Positions 35,527 to 47,420 of a DNA stretch of 64,000 nucleotides are shown here, piece by piece. Both the position numbers and the translations under genes were made by a program. The stretch is from Coccinella septempunctata (taxonomy: Eukaryota > Arthropoda > Insecta > Coleoptera > Coccinellidae). The first letter of the stretch is position 1, and the number at the start of each line of letters is the position of its first letter. Where the stretch lies: positions 2,646,501-2,710,500 of the forward strand of contig NC_058196.1 in NCBI RefSeq assembly GCF_907165205.1, read 5' to 3'. The notes under the pieces are model-generated. The model saw nothing but the letters and a program-made list of their open reading frames with translations, was not told where the DNA came from and did no database searches.

Positions 35527-37128
35527 CTATTATTATTATTTGTTTGGAAAACAAAAAAAGCATTGGAATCCATTTCATTTCCACCAAAATCGTGAAATCA
35601 ACAGCTCACGTGATAAGTGAGCATTTCGCCCATCTTATAAACTTGTCGGTGTCCTTGGGAAAATTCCCCAATATATTAAAGGAATCCATTGTAATTCCGG
35701 TACCCAAATGTGGTAACTCGGAAGAAATCGCGAACTATCGTCCGATTTCAATTTTGAGTGTTCTATCCAAGATATTTGAAAAAATCGTATCCACTAAGAT
35801 GTTGAATTTTCTGAACAAATACAATCTTCTCAATAACGCCCAGCACGGCTTCAGAAGTGGCCGTTCTACTCTTTCCGCTGCACTCAAGTTTGTTGAGTCA
35901 GTATATCATGGCATTGATCAGGGTTTACAGGTGGCTGGATTATTTTTCGATCTTTCCTGCGCATTCGATACACTTTCTTTCGATTTCATTTTGAGTAAAT
36001 GCTACAGTTTAGGTTTCAGGGGAGTGTTTCTGGACTGGTTGCGTAGCTACCTTCACCAGAGGACTATGCGTGTAAAAGTTGACGACAGTTATTCCGCTCG
36101 ATTCCCAATAGATTGTGGTGTTCCCCAGGGCTCCGTGCTGGGACCACTACTTTTTCTATTATTTATTAATGATTTGCCTATTCACTTGAGATTATTTCTT
36201 TTGGTGTTATTTGCCGATGATACATCGGTTGTGGTCTCAGCGCGGAGTTACGAGGAACTTCGCAGTGCTTGCGAGGAAATTATTGGCCAATTCGTCAATT
36301 GGTGTCGGTCCAACAGAGTTGTTGTGAATGTCAATAAAACTGTTTACATTCATTTCGGTATTAGGAAAAACACAGTAGAGACTGTTGTACTAAATTACTC
36401 CAACTTCAATTTAAAATCTGCTGAAGAATGTAAATTTTTGGGAGTCTATATTGACAGGAATTTAACCTGGTCTACTCATATAAGTTTTCTCTGTAAAAAG
36501 CTCAATAACTCTTACTATGCCATCAATAGAGTGAAAGACATGCTACCTGTCAGCTCATTAATGCAGATCTACTATAGCCTAGTATATAGTCAACTCTCTT
36601 ATAATATCTTACTCTGGGGAAACTGTGTAGAATTTAACAGAGCTTTCATAGCTCAAAAACGGATCATTCGTTTGATATTCAAATTAAGTTCTCGTACATC
36701 ATGCAGACCAGTTTTCGTTGAAAATAATTTGCTTTCTCTACCATGTATATATATATTCAAATGTTTAATATATGCTAAAGAAAATTTTCTGAATTGGACC
36801 AAATTATGTGAAAACCATGAATATAGTACAAGGAACCAAGAAATTCTGCTTATACTTAAGCATAGAACAAAAAAATTTGAGTATTCTCCCATGTACCAGA
36901 GTATAAGATTGTATAATTGTTTACCTAAAACTTTGAAGGCTCTCAAATTGCAACCATTCAAAAAGAAAATCAAGGATTTGTTAATTAATAAATGTTACTA
37001 TTCTACTGTAGAATTTTGTAATGATTGTCCGTCATTTATCATTGATTGATGAATTTTTATTTCGACCTGTCCTATACACTTTGTTGTCTAAAAGGATCAA
37101 TAAACTATTATTATTATTATTATTATTA
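35527..37128 (+). mobile_element. NLR-3, 5'-truncated, copy 3
   Basis: The same insertion, flanked by TTATG (35522-35526 and 37129-37133). It carries the 5' deletion shared with copy 2 and ends in AATAAA and an ATT microsatellite. Confidence 0.85.
35541..37049 (+). pseudogene. NLR-3 reverse transcriptase, 5'-truncated, copy 3
   Basis: The open RT frame has FADD and a full C-terminus. It differs from copy 2 by a few residues (KCLIYAK, LILKHRT). There is no endonuclease and no start codon. Confidence 0.85.
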
Positions 37129-37604
37129 TTATGAACTCATAATTATATGAAACACTCTCTAATTTTTCGTATTTTTAGTGCTAGGCTCAAGTATCACAAA
37201 AAAACAAAATATTTTATATCATCACTGGTATTCGTGTCATCTTTGCCACTACATAGTTGATTATTTAATATTTTATATGTTCTTTTTTAGGTATCAAAAA
37301 TAATGGATTGAACACAATAAGTAAAATATCGCAGGAATTTGGACAGGTTGAAAAACAATCTCTCATGAATTCGCCAACGTTTCGGAACTATATTGTTCCT
37401 TTCTCAAGGCTCATCATACAACTAATAAAATTAACACTTTAAAATTGGTCATAGGAAGTTAAGGATAAATCAACAAACAGTCCGACGTGTGACAGTTAAA
37501 TTGAACGAATGGAATCCCATAGAAATTTCACAGCAATCTAATATCGAATCAGACGACGGAACGGGCAATTGGGTGGTGGGGTGCTAGGAAGGGAAGGTAG
37601 GGGC

Positions 37605-37641
37605 TATATAACAGCGGAGTAGATGTACCAAGTATTCATTT
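37605..37641 (+). promoter_or_regulatory. TATA box plus initiator core promoter, H copy 4
   Basis: TATATAA at 37605-37611 and TCATTT at 37636-37641, A+1 at 37638, with the conserved 33-bp spacing. Confidence 0.68.
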
Positions 37642-37645
37642 GTGA

Positions 37646-38155
37646 ATGTGCTTCGTGCTGCAAATATTGTGTTGTGGTTTACATTTTTTAACTTTGGTAC
37701 TATCGAATTTTATCGTTTCATACTTAAATATTTTTTTCATTTTGGAAGACGAGATGGACAGAAAGAAGATCTTGAGAATGGGATTGGAAAAATTGAAGTC
37801 TAAACAAATTGACTTGAGGAGAACAGTTCAAATCAGGAATTTTCTGAAGTCACATGTAGGAGAACGAAAAAGAGAAAATGTTCCGCAGAAAAAATCCGAC
37901 ACTCACGCTGCAAGAAGAGAAGGTAATCAAGAAGAACATAGACAAAAAGTCGTGAAGAAAATAAATTCCGATGTTGGAGAAAAAAAGCAGTATGTGTCGA
38001 ACGGAAATCTGAGAAAACGCTTGACGAGGTCTTTTATTCTGAAGGAGATTCTGAATATGACATCTATTAGAAGAAAAGAAGATCCTAATATCAAACTTTT
38101 CAATGTGAATGACTACATTGAGATTTTTAGGAAGAAGGAGACACCTATAAAATGA
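37646..38155 (+). CDS. H-repeat ORF, 169-residue basic protein, copy 4
   Basis: Intact and the same as copy 3 at protein level. The first ATG is 8 nt after the predicted start of transcription. The alternative ATG that skips the hydrophobic N-terminus is 108 nt further on. Function unknown. Confidence 0.5.
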   Translation: MCFVLQILCCGLHFLTLVLSNFIVSYLNIFFILEDEMDRKKILRMGLEKLKSKQIDLRRTVQIRNFLKSHVGERKRENVPQKKSDTHAARREGNQEEHRQKVVKKINSDVGEKKQYVSNGNLRKRLTRSFILKEILNMTSIRRKEDPNIKLFNVNDYIEIFRKKETPIK

Positions 38156-39336
38156 AAACTTTTGTAGGATTTGTAACTCCAGCCCGCGCTATATATTCAA
38201 AATGAAATATTAACTTCGAAAAAAATTGAAAATTGTTAGGTGTAGAGAAAAGACAACAGTACTGTTTTGAGTACTATGCGTAAAAGACTGAACGCTCCTT
38301 GACCTGCGATCAAGAAATAGAAAATTCATAATATAGGAGTGCAAGTCTGATAATGATTCATTTTGAATTTACAGCATATTCTAAATGAAACATTAATTTT
38401 GAAAACAAATAAAAATTGATAGGGGTTCATAAAAGTTGACAGTTAGTACTGTTTCAAGTACTATGCAAAAAAAATCCACTGAACGCTTCTTGACCTGCAA
38501 TCAAGCAATAGGATATGTATGAATTCAGAGTGCAAGTTTGATATAATGAATCATTTATGATATAGAGTGTTTTCTGAATGAAATATTAGGTTCGAAAAAA
38601 AATTAAAAATTGTTAGGTGTACTCAAAAGACAACGTTAGGTCCCGTTCCAAGTACGGTATAAAAAAAATTTAAACTTCAAAATATGAGCAGATATACTAA
38701 TTATCAGTTAAAATTAAGTAGGAGGATATCAAATGAGTGAGCCTTCTAATTAGGGCGATAAATAAACGAAATCAACTCAGATATATGAAAACCAACAACT
38801 GTTGATTTGTTTGTCCACTTTTACATCAATGTGTATTATGTTCCTGAATTAATTTCGTTTGTTTTGAGTTATTTCATCCTCTCATTTATTGAGACATTGG
38901 TTCACTATAACCAGGATAATTTCCAATCCTGCTTTTTTTTGTCATTCAAGAACATTGTTTTAGGGATTCATCTACTATTTATATCCTACAGATAATTGGA
39001 AAAATTTGCTCATTTCAGTTTCACTAGTTATAATGGCTTCATAGATCTAACGTTACGCTACGGACCGTAATTTTTCATATTGTTTTCTCATTACTCCGTA
39101 TGCCAGCTTCAGTACTATCGCGAATATTATTATTTCAGTTTCAACCTCAAAAAAAAGGCTACTGCAACCAAAATTTTTCGTTATTTTCTCTAATAAATTT
39201 CAGCAATCCATTTTCAGAAATTTATGACGGAATAGAATAGAATAGAATTCATTGATCCTCTAAGACATACAAAAATGCATAGGACAAGTCAACAATGAAA
39301 AAATGAAACAAATAGTAAATTATTTTACACAAAAAT

Positions 39337-41344
39337 TTACATCTCCCAAGAATTCCCCAACAGAATAATAGCCTTGTTTATGTTTAACATCCTAATACTA
39401 GGTGGTAGGTGATTATACAATACGATTGCCTGATAGACAGGGCTTGCTTCATATTTCGATGTTTCATGAAAAGGAATGCTAAGTGTGGTATCATTCCTTG
39501 TAGAGTATGTGTGGAAGCTAGAGAGCTTTACCATCAAATGATCATTTTCACGTAGGTATACTAAGCACCTAAGTATAAACAGAGACGGCAAAGTGAGTAT
39601 ATTATTCACTTTGAATATATTTCTGCAGGTATCCATTGGTTTTAAATTGAAAATTAATCGTAAAATTTTTTTTTGCATAATAAACACCCTATGAGAATCA
39701 ATAGAGTTACCCCACAGTATAACATTGTAATTCAGTAAACTGTAAACTAAACCATAATAAATATTCATCACAGCCTGAAAAGGAAGTGAATTCTTGATCC
39801 TGCTTATAGCATAGAGAGAGCTTGCTAATTTCTCACAGACATAATCACAGTGATCGCTCCATCTCAGTGAGCTATCCAAGTAAACACCTAAAAATTTAAC
39901 TTTGTCTACCGATACAATAAGATGGTCCATGCATTTGACAACAATAGGTTCACAATCATTAATTCTATTCTTAAATCTAATGCACTCAGTCATTCCCAAG
40001 TTCAGAATTAAATTATTAGCTTTACACCAATTTAGAAACTTACATACTAGTGAACTAAAAATATCTGATAGATCGCTCAGGTCTCTGGCTGAGACCGCCA
40101 CTGATGTATCGTCAACGAAAATAATTATGATTTCAGGATCTATGGACCCAGGTAGGTCATTTATGAAAAGGAGAAACAGCAGCGGTCCCAACACTGAACC
40201 CTGAGGTACTCCATGATGAAGATCATATTTCTCAGACCAGCAATTCTCTGTCTTAACATATAAGGATCGATTCTTCAAAAATGACATCAGCCATTGGAGA
40301 AAAATACCACGAAAACCGATATTATATAGTTTGATCTCCAAAAACTCCAAATTTATAACATCGAATGTTCGGGACAAATCAAAAAATATGCCAGCCAATT
40401 CCTCATCTAATTTTTTATAGATAAAATCAACCATCGAAAATGCTGCTGTTTGTGTAGTTTTTTCCCTAAAACCATGTTGGCAGTCGGTAATAATTCGGAA
40501 GCGAGTCAGAAATGACATCATGCGATTTAGCACAATTTTTTCAAAGAGTTTGGAGAAAACACTTAACACCGAAATGGGTCTATAATTGTCAATGCAGCAA
40601 GAATCATGCTTTTTAAAAACGGGAATCACAGACGCCACTTTCAAAAGATCTGGGAATTTACCAGTTGTAACCGATAAATTAATAATACAAACAAGATGTT
40701 CAGCGATATTATCCACTATAAACTTCAACTCGGAGATAGATACTCCATCAATACCAGTACTCTTTTTATTTTTCAAGCCTCTAACAGTACTAACTAATTC
40801 CTCAGTCACAACCGGATGAAAAAAGAAAGTGTTTCCCGACAAAGCTGAGGTCGTACATGAAGATGACAAAATATTTCCATAATAATCCTGGAGAATTCTT
40901 TCGACAACTGAAGCAAAATGGTTAGCAAAAACATTAGCAACATCTCTTGGCTCCGTATAACTTTCCCCACAATAATTTATTTGTACTGCTATTTTTGTAC
41001 TTCCTTTTCTCCCAGTAATGCTATTTACCATATTCCATACCGCTCTATTACTATTGCTGGAAGAGTTTATGACCTCCGAGAAATAACTAGATTTAGTGCG
41101 CCATAAGAGTTGTCTAAAATCTGACTTTGCTTTTTTATAGACTTCATAAGAACCCACAGTCTTCATATTTATATTTAACCAATCTAAATTTTTCAAATTC
41201 TTGCTTGCTTCCCTCACTTCCTCATTTATCCAGTTTTTCCTATTCTGATTTGAATTCCCAGACTTCACAAGCGGACAATTTATTTCCAGAGAATACTGTA
41301 TTAACTGTGCAAATATAACGAAGGCATCATCAATATTGGTGCAT
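39337..41344 (-). pseudogene. NLR-1 reverse transcriptase, copy 4
   Basis: The RT core is intact (GIDGVS, NYRPISVLS, QHGFREKT, GVPQGSVLGP, FVDD). It lacks the linker stop of copies 2 and 3 and is open to the NLR-2 insertion point. Its N-terminal continuation lies at 45544-46330, on the other side of NLR-2. The two parts are offset by one base in frame when the insertion is ignored, so another small indel has occurred. Confidence 0.85.
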
Positions 41345-41589
41345 TTATATATTTATTTATTTATTTATTTGCCAAATAGGACATCTACAGGTATAAAACC
41401 CAAATTGATGTCCATAAATTACAAAAAAAGTACAATCAAGTAGGACACAGATAAAAATTAAACTACATTTATCTATTTAACAATAAGAAACCCACAAAAC
41501 ACTCCGGAGAACCAATTATTCTCTCAACCCTTTTTTTTTTGTTTTTCTTTTCTTTTAATTTCAAAATTCAGAATATGCGGAAATATTGG

Positions 41590-44440
41590 TTACAAATTAT
41601 GCCAACTAATTCTATAAGTTTCTCTTCTAAATGCATTCAGTGTGAGGTGAAAGATATCGAGGTTGTTGAATCTTTTATTAAAAAGTGCAAGCATTCTATT
41701 AATCGGTGAATTATTTCTCAAATTTGTTCTATTTCGAGTCTAATCAAAAGTAGGGTTATTCCTCAGCCGTCTAGATGGTATATGAATTCTCATCAGATAC
41801 AACAAGTCTGGGGAATCGACCAAGCCCCTCAACACCTTGAATAAGAAAATCATATCGGATTGCTTTCTACGACTATCCAGTGAGAGAAGGCCAAATTTAC
41901 TCCTCAAGCCCCCAGTGCTCGCCAAGTTGTCACGAGAACCCTCAACTCTGTAGTCCAAATATCTTAAAAAATTATTCTGAATGACCTCCAAACGATGCTT
42001 ATATACCTCATACTGGGGACTCCACACAGTTGATTCATAATTCAATCTGCCATAAACGTAAGCGAAATAGAGAGCCTTTAGGGCACTCACAGACGAGAAT
42101 TGTCGACAAGTTCTTAAAATAAACCCAAGCATACGATTGCCTCTGGCGACAAGGGACTCAACATGAGGTGCGAAGGTCATTTTGCTATCAAATATGACAC
42201 CAAGGTCCCTTATCTCCTTTTTTTTATGGAGCAATTTACCCCCAAAGTTATAGTTGTAATCCACTATATTGAAATTACGGGTGAAGTTGATGAAGGAACA
42301 TTTGTCCAAGTTCAACTGCAATCTATTTGTTTTGCAATAAACGAAAAATTCATCAAGATCATTCTGGAAAGCAAGACAATCGTTAAAAGTCTGAACTCTC
42401 GCAAAAATCTTAAAATCATCGGCGTAAGCCAAGAATTGACAAAATTTGAAACAGGTCCCCACGTCATTCAGAAAGATTAAGAATAAGAAAGGTCCCAGAT
42501 GGGATCCCTGAGGTACACCTGAAGTTGCTATATAAGGCTTAGATTTATAACCATTCACATAAGTGATCAAAACCCTACCGCTGATATAGGAGGACAGCCA
42601 CCGAAGCAGATCCCCGTGCACACCGGCCTCTGACAGCTTCAACATTAATATATTGTGATCTACTTTATCAAATGCTTTGCTGAAGTCGGTGTACACGGAG
42701 TCGACCTGGACACGGTCATCCATAGCAGATAGTATATACTCGGCATAAAGAACAAGGTTTGACTCAGTAGATCTTTTGGGAAAAAAGCCATGTTGTTGGT
42801 CAACTATGAAAGACTTAAGGAACAAGATCAATAACATCGTTCACTATTTTCTCCAGAATTTTACCGAAAATATTCAACTTACAGATGGGTCGATAATTTT
42901 CTACTTTACTTCGATCTCCCAGTTTAGGAATAGGGACCACATAAGAAACTTTCCATTGATCAGGAAATATGCACTCCTTAAGAGATGAATTGAACAGGGA
43001 GCATAGTGGAACGCATAGATTTTTTGAACATCTCCTGATAAAAACTGAAGGAATTCCATCAGGACCCGCCCCCTTGCTTTAATCCAGTTGACAAAGAGCT
43101 CTCGCTACGCCTTCTTCATCTACCTCAATTTCAGACAACACATTATTACACAGATTATTGCTCTTATGCATTGAAAACTTTTGTTCACAAGGCTGAAAAA
43201 CGCCACGAAAATATTCGGCAAACAGATCTGCCACACCCTCGCCCTCAGCAGTTTTACCATCAAAACTCACCAAATAAGGAATCTTACTACTACGATCTTT
43301 CAGAGAAACAAGCTGCCAGAATACTGTTGTATCATGAGGTATCAAATTTTCTATGGTCTCTAAGTTTTTTTCATAGTCATTCTTTATACTCAATTTACAT
43401 CTTCGTCTTAAATACGAGAAAACTTTATAGTCCAATTCAGTAGAAGATATCTTCCACTTTTTATGAGCCCTATTTTTATCCTTTATAAGTTTTATTGTGC
43501 CAGGTGTATAATATTGAGGAAAATTATTATTAATTTTTTTTTTAGGTACATGTTTTTCAATGATATTATATATTTTAGAGTAAAATAAACCGATACAATC
43601 ACCAACTTCACCGTTTAAAAAAAAGTGAGGACCAATTAATTTTTTCCAATTCAGTATTGATATTATTATAATTAGCCCCTTTGAAATTGTAATCATAAGT
43701 CAATTTGGAATGAAGGATCTTAACATTAAAAAAGTTCAACAGCAGTTCTACACTAACATGATGGGGATCTTCTGGGACTAAAGGATCAGCCGATTTAATG
43801 ACCCTTTCAATGCATAACTTGTTATCAAAAATTAAATCCAAAATTCTGTTATTAACATTGGTGAATGAGTTGAACTGCTTAAAATTACAAAAATTCACTA
43901 TATCTAGCAATCGACTAAACCTGGAATCAATTCCTTTAGGTATTAAATACGAATTATGGGGTTTGAACTCCCATGTAATATTTGGCATATTGAAGTCGCC
44001 ACAAATTAATACAGCATCATCGAAAAATATATTGGAGAGAAATTGAAGCTTTTCAACGAAATAATTAAGTGCTAAGTTATCATTTGGTGGTAGGTACACA
44101 CAACATAAATGAACCTTTTTTTATCTACTGATGTAATGGTAACCCAGATATCCTCTGCTTCACTCTCCCACTCCAGTTTCTGATAAGACTGAATACCCCG
44201 TCTTACTGCAATTAAAACTCCACCGCCCTCACCTCTTCGAGAATATGAACTTGCACGATCCCTTCTATAGACTTGGTAATCATCGCTGAACAACTCGGAA
44301 TCCGATACGCCTTGATTCAACCAAGTTTCACTGACACAAAACACATCGTTCGCATTGCATTCAACACCTCGTTTAAACACATTCAACTTCGATTTCAATC
44401 CCCGCACATTCTGGTAAAACACAGTCAAGTGTTCGAAAAT
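41590..44440 (-). pseudogene. NLR-2 ORF2 (endonuclease and RT), copy 4
   Basis: The endonuclease begins at FYQNVRG (44428), with SETWL and GGGVLIAV. A frameshift near 44100 is followed by YLPPND and CGDFN. A +1 in an A-run near 43620 shifts the frame again. The TAA shared by all copies is at 43079-43081. The RT (42837-41740) carries FSKAFDKVDH, VPQGSHLGP and YADD, and ends early because a leucine codon has become TAG at 41740. No ATG is found before FYQN. The stop in front gives no room for a longer N-terminus, so reinitiation after ORF1 or a lost ATG is possible. Not functional. Confidence 0.85.
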
Positions 44441-44480
44441 GAAAACCCAAAATGTCTCGAGTCAGCAGACGAGCTGAGAA

Positions 44481-45383
44481 CTACATGGACACAATCTGAC
44501 CCTCACTGCTTATCTGCTTCACGGAGGAATCATCATCTTTTCGGACCAAAATACTGCCATTTCTGATCCAGACATATTTATAATCTCTCTGTCGGGCAGT
44601 CTCCCTCACCTTTTTGAAAAGTATCTTATTTTCTGGGGTTAGATGTTCGTTGATGTAAATTCTCGCGTTAGGGATCTCATTGATTATTAGGGCTCCATTA
44701 GAAGAATTCCTTCTAGCTTTCGCCGCTGCCAGTACACTATTTCTAGATTTGAGAGAAACATATTTTATGACGATATTTCTCGGCTTACCAGACTCAAAGG
44801 ACTTGACCCTATGGGCTGATTCAACAACATCCCTTGAGAGTGGGATATTTAGTGTTTCATGTATAGAATCGACAATGGAATAAATATTCTTATTCTTTTT
44901 CTCTGGATATCCATGAATCTCGATGTTGTAAGCTCTGGCAGACTGTTCTAAATCTGCTACTTTTTTATTCAATAATCGAACTGATTCTTGCAGATCTTTA
45001 TTTTCTTTTTTCAGTGAATCCATAGATTTCATTTGATTACTAAAAGTCTTCATAGCTGCTTCAAAATCAGTCACCTTGTCCGAGCAAAACCCAACGGACT
45101 TCTTAAAGTCTTCCATGTTATTTTGAATGCTTATGAGTTCAGCTTTTATTTCACGCATAAATTTCAGAACATCGACATCGGGACCACCTGTAGAAGAATT
45201 CAAACGACCTCGACAGGTTGTGCACATCCAATATACATCCTCCGATCCGTTCAAAATATGCAACTTATCTGGAGATATATTTGCACATTTGGCGTGATAA
45301 AGATTCGCACAAGAACCAGCGCACTGGATACTTGGTGTTATACTGTTTACTACTGTTTTACAAACTCCACAAACAGAAGTCAT
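44481..45383 (-). CDS. NLR-2 ORF1: PHD finger and coiled-coil protein
   Basis: This is a 300-residue protein starting at ATG, with no stop or frameshift. Residues 5-57 form a C4-H-C3 PHD finger (Cys 5, 8, 21, 25; His 30; Cys 33, 54, 57). A coiled coil follows at about 75-150. A basic C-terminal domain (about 150-300) with KPRNIVIKYVSLKSRN resembles the baculovirus FP-type domain common in CR1-like ORF1 proteins. It probably binds the element RNA and possibly chromatin. The ORF1 stop is about 50 nt before the first ORF2 motif. Confidence 0.85.
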   Translation of the reverse strand: MTSVCGVCKTVVNSITPSIQCAGSCANLYHAKCANISPDKLHILNGSEDVYWMCTTCRGRLNSSTGGPDVDVLKFMREIKAELISIQNNMEDFKKSVGFCSDKVTDFEAAMKTFSNQMKSMDSLKKENKDLQESVRLLNKKVADLEQSARAYNIEIHGYPEKKNKNIYSIVDSIHETLNIPLSRDVVESAHRVKSFESGKPRNIVIKYVSLKSRNSVLAAAKARRNSSNGALIINEIPNARIYINEHLTPENKILFKKVRETARQRDYKYVWIRNGSILVRKDDDSSVKQISSEGQIVSM

Positions 45384-45543
45384 CTTCGATTTTTCTGAAA
45401 CACCTGATGATTCAGATACTTATGACTAGCTTTTCACCAACTAGATAATTACTTTCCGAAGTAAACAATCACAAATTACGAACTTTAAATCAGCAGTAAC
45501 CTACAGATGTACCGTTCGCATCGAGCATGATGTGTTATTGCAT

Positions 45544-46330
45544 AAAATTTATTATTGAAATGAATTCGGTTAAATTTGATAATGTTTCATGGTTAACTTT
45601 CCTAACTAGAACAGAATTATCAATACATTCCTTGATTTCAGATGTTATTTGCATTTTATAATTGAGTGAAAAAACCTTATGATCTCCTAAAAAACCATTG
45701 AAAATGTCAGTTTCAAAATTCTCAGACGAAGCATTTGTTAAAATGTAATCTAATTTAGTTGAAGTTGTGATTCCCCTCACATCAGTAAAAACTCGAGTGG
45801 CGGTATAGAAGTAACTTTCAGATCGAAACAACGCAACAGATCATCAAATAGATGTTTCCGTGAGCAATTTGACTGGAGATAATTGATATTGATATCCCCA
45901 CAAAGGAAAATGACATCAGCAATTTTGTTACAACGAGCAATAACAAACGCCAGCCTATCCAGAAATAAAGAAATATTCCCATTTGGAACTCTATATGTAC
46001 TAATAACACAGAACTTTTTATCACCCAGAGAGAATTTTACACCACAAACTTCAAAGTGCATCTCAACGGAATACTTTGAAATACCGATATCACTCACTGA
46101 AAACCCAGATTTCACATAGATAACAGTACCACCCTGCAAGTATTCTTGACGACAAAAGGAAGCTGCTTGATAGTACCCATCCATAGCCATCGTAGACATC
46201 TTTTCCTTATTGCACCAGTGCTCTGCAATGCTTACCACCAATGGACGTTGATAATATAATAATAATTCCAAGCAATCAATCTTATTGTTGAGAGATTGAA
46301 CATTAATTTGAAAAATCTTAAATTTTTCTA
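45544..46330 (-). pseudogene. NLR-1 ORF2 endonuclease domain
   Basis: This is an AP-like endonuclease for target nicking: FQINVQSLNNK at the start (overlapping the ORF1 stop), VSIAEHWC, GGTVIYVKSG, VISTYRVP, LCGDININ, then a frameshift near 45800, TKLDYILTN, and LGDHKVFSLNY, where other elements have SDH. It leads directly into the RT linker across the NLR-2 insertion. The frameshift and insertion inactivate it. Confidence 0.82.
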
Positions 46331-47185
46331 CTGATCCGATGGTTTTCTTTCCATCCTTTTCGTTCTCCCAAAAAAATGGTGAACACTAGCATTAATAGGC
46401 CAATTGGTTGGATCACAAATTTTTTCTGATTCGCTACATGCAATTAAGACCTTAAATGATGCATATACTTCGGGATATTTTGACTGCAAATGCTCGCATT
46501 TGACGTTTGTGAAGCTCTTACTTAGGAACTTCTGAAGATCCGCCGCTGTTGTATTCGGTTTCAACCTGGATACGTGATATGCCTTGACTTTTTCAACCCC
46601 TTCGACCATATCTGCATTAGTACTTGATCCAACCACTAATGCTGGACGAGACTTTCTCTTGGATTTTCTTGAATTGACTTGTTTCCATGCAATAAATTCA
46701 GCCTCAACCGAGTTCGAGTGTATTATTTCTTTCTGTGTTGTTCTTTCGTATTTATTTTCCACCGTGCTTTGTTTGTTTTCGGTTTTCTCCTGACCTTGGG
46801 CCTGAGTGCCAGAGATTGATTGTGACATATTGGTAGGGAGAACACGATCGGCAGAAGTACGCATGGGTGGCATCCGCACAGAATTATTTATTGGTATTCG
46901 AATTATATCTTCCTTATCTGAATTGATTGCTTTTTCACGTCGTATGTTAGCTGAATCTTCACATGGACGATGATTTACTTCTTTCACATTGTTTTCCAGC
47001 ACAGAAATTTTATATTTCAGTAACTGATTATTCTCCTCCAACAATCTATTTTTTCCTTCCAATTCATGAATTATTTTCAGCAACAATTCTTCTTTTGTAG
47101 ATGTATTACTTATTTCGATGTTGTAGTCAATAATTTCTTCTACCTGGGATGAACTTTCCATGGTAGATACCCATATGGGCTCGTG

Positions 47186-47221
47186 CCCACACCTTATGGG
47201 CTCGTGCCCATAAGGTGTGGG
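47186..47221. repeat. Perfect 16-bp inverted repeat with 4-nt loop at the left end of M
   Basis: Arms at 47186-47201 and 47206-47221 are exact complements (CCCACACCTTATGGGC and its reverse complement), with loop TCGT. Two more palindromes follow directly: 47219-47233 and CCAGGATAT/ATATCCTGG near 47231-47255. Confidence 0.9.
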
Positions 47222-47272
47222 TCGGCCCGACCCAGGATATACAGGGAATATCCTGGAATGAAATTAGTATCT

Positions 47273-47420
47273 ATTTTTTCAACCAATAACTGGAAATGAA
47301 AACGCGGAATATTCAATTTTATGTCCCAAAAATAAGTGCAATCAGAACTCAATTGACATGTTTTTCAGCATCTTAATGTTAAGTTATTGGTTGAGAAACT
47401 ATTAATAGATAGAAGAAGAA
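47273..47420. repeat. Imperfect inverted repeat inside M
   Basis: ATCTATTTTTTCAACCAATA on the left is mirrored about 100 bp later by TATTGGTTGAGAAACTATTA followed by ATAGAT. It could be a small nested MITE-like unit or part of the M structure. No gene is present. Confidence 0.5.

Larger units (their letters stand above)
1..44050. repeat. Tandem array of ~10.93-kb composite units (four copies)
   Basis: The same segment order recurs head to tail with equivalent points at 1, 10750, 26495 and 37426. The copy 3 to copy 4 period is 10,931 bp. Copy 2 is longer because of the 4.8-kb jockey-like insert, and copy 1 is shorter mainly because of a 227-bp deletion. Order per unit: H (+), NLR-1 (-), NLR-2 (-), PLE (+), H, NLR-3 (+), H. 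The abnormal joint, where NLR-2 is cut inside its endonuclease domain and fused to the middle of the PLE ORF, lies at 6403/6404, 22175/22176 and 33106/33107. It is absent at 44050, where NLR-2 continues normally, so I infer that this joint is the duplication breakpoint. Confidence 0.93.
41345..45538 (-). mobile_element. NLR-2, full-length CR1-like element, copy 4
   Basis: The 4,194-bp minus-strand element is inserted in NLR-1 with TSD 'tgcat' on both sides. From its 5' end: a 155-nt 5' UTR (45538-45384), a PHD-finger ORF1 (45383-44481), ORF2 (endonuclease and RT, broken), and a 3' UTR with an AAAT/ATTT microsatellite tail at 41345-41370. Copies 1-3 show only the part left of 44050. Confidence 0.88.

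Noticed and set aside
44481..45383. PHD-finger protein as a host chromatin gene
   Set aside because: It sits inside NLR-2 between its 5' end and ORF2, with the coiled coil and C-terminal domain usual for CR1-like ORF1.
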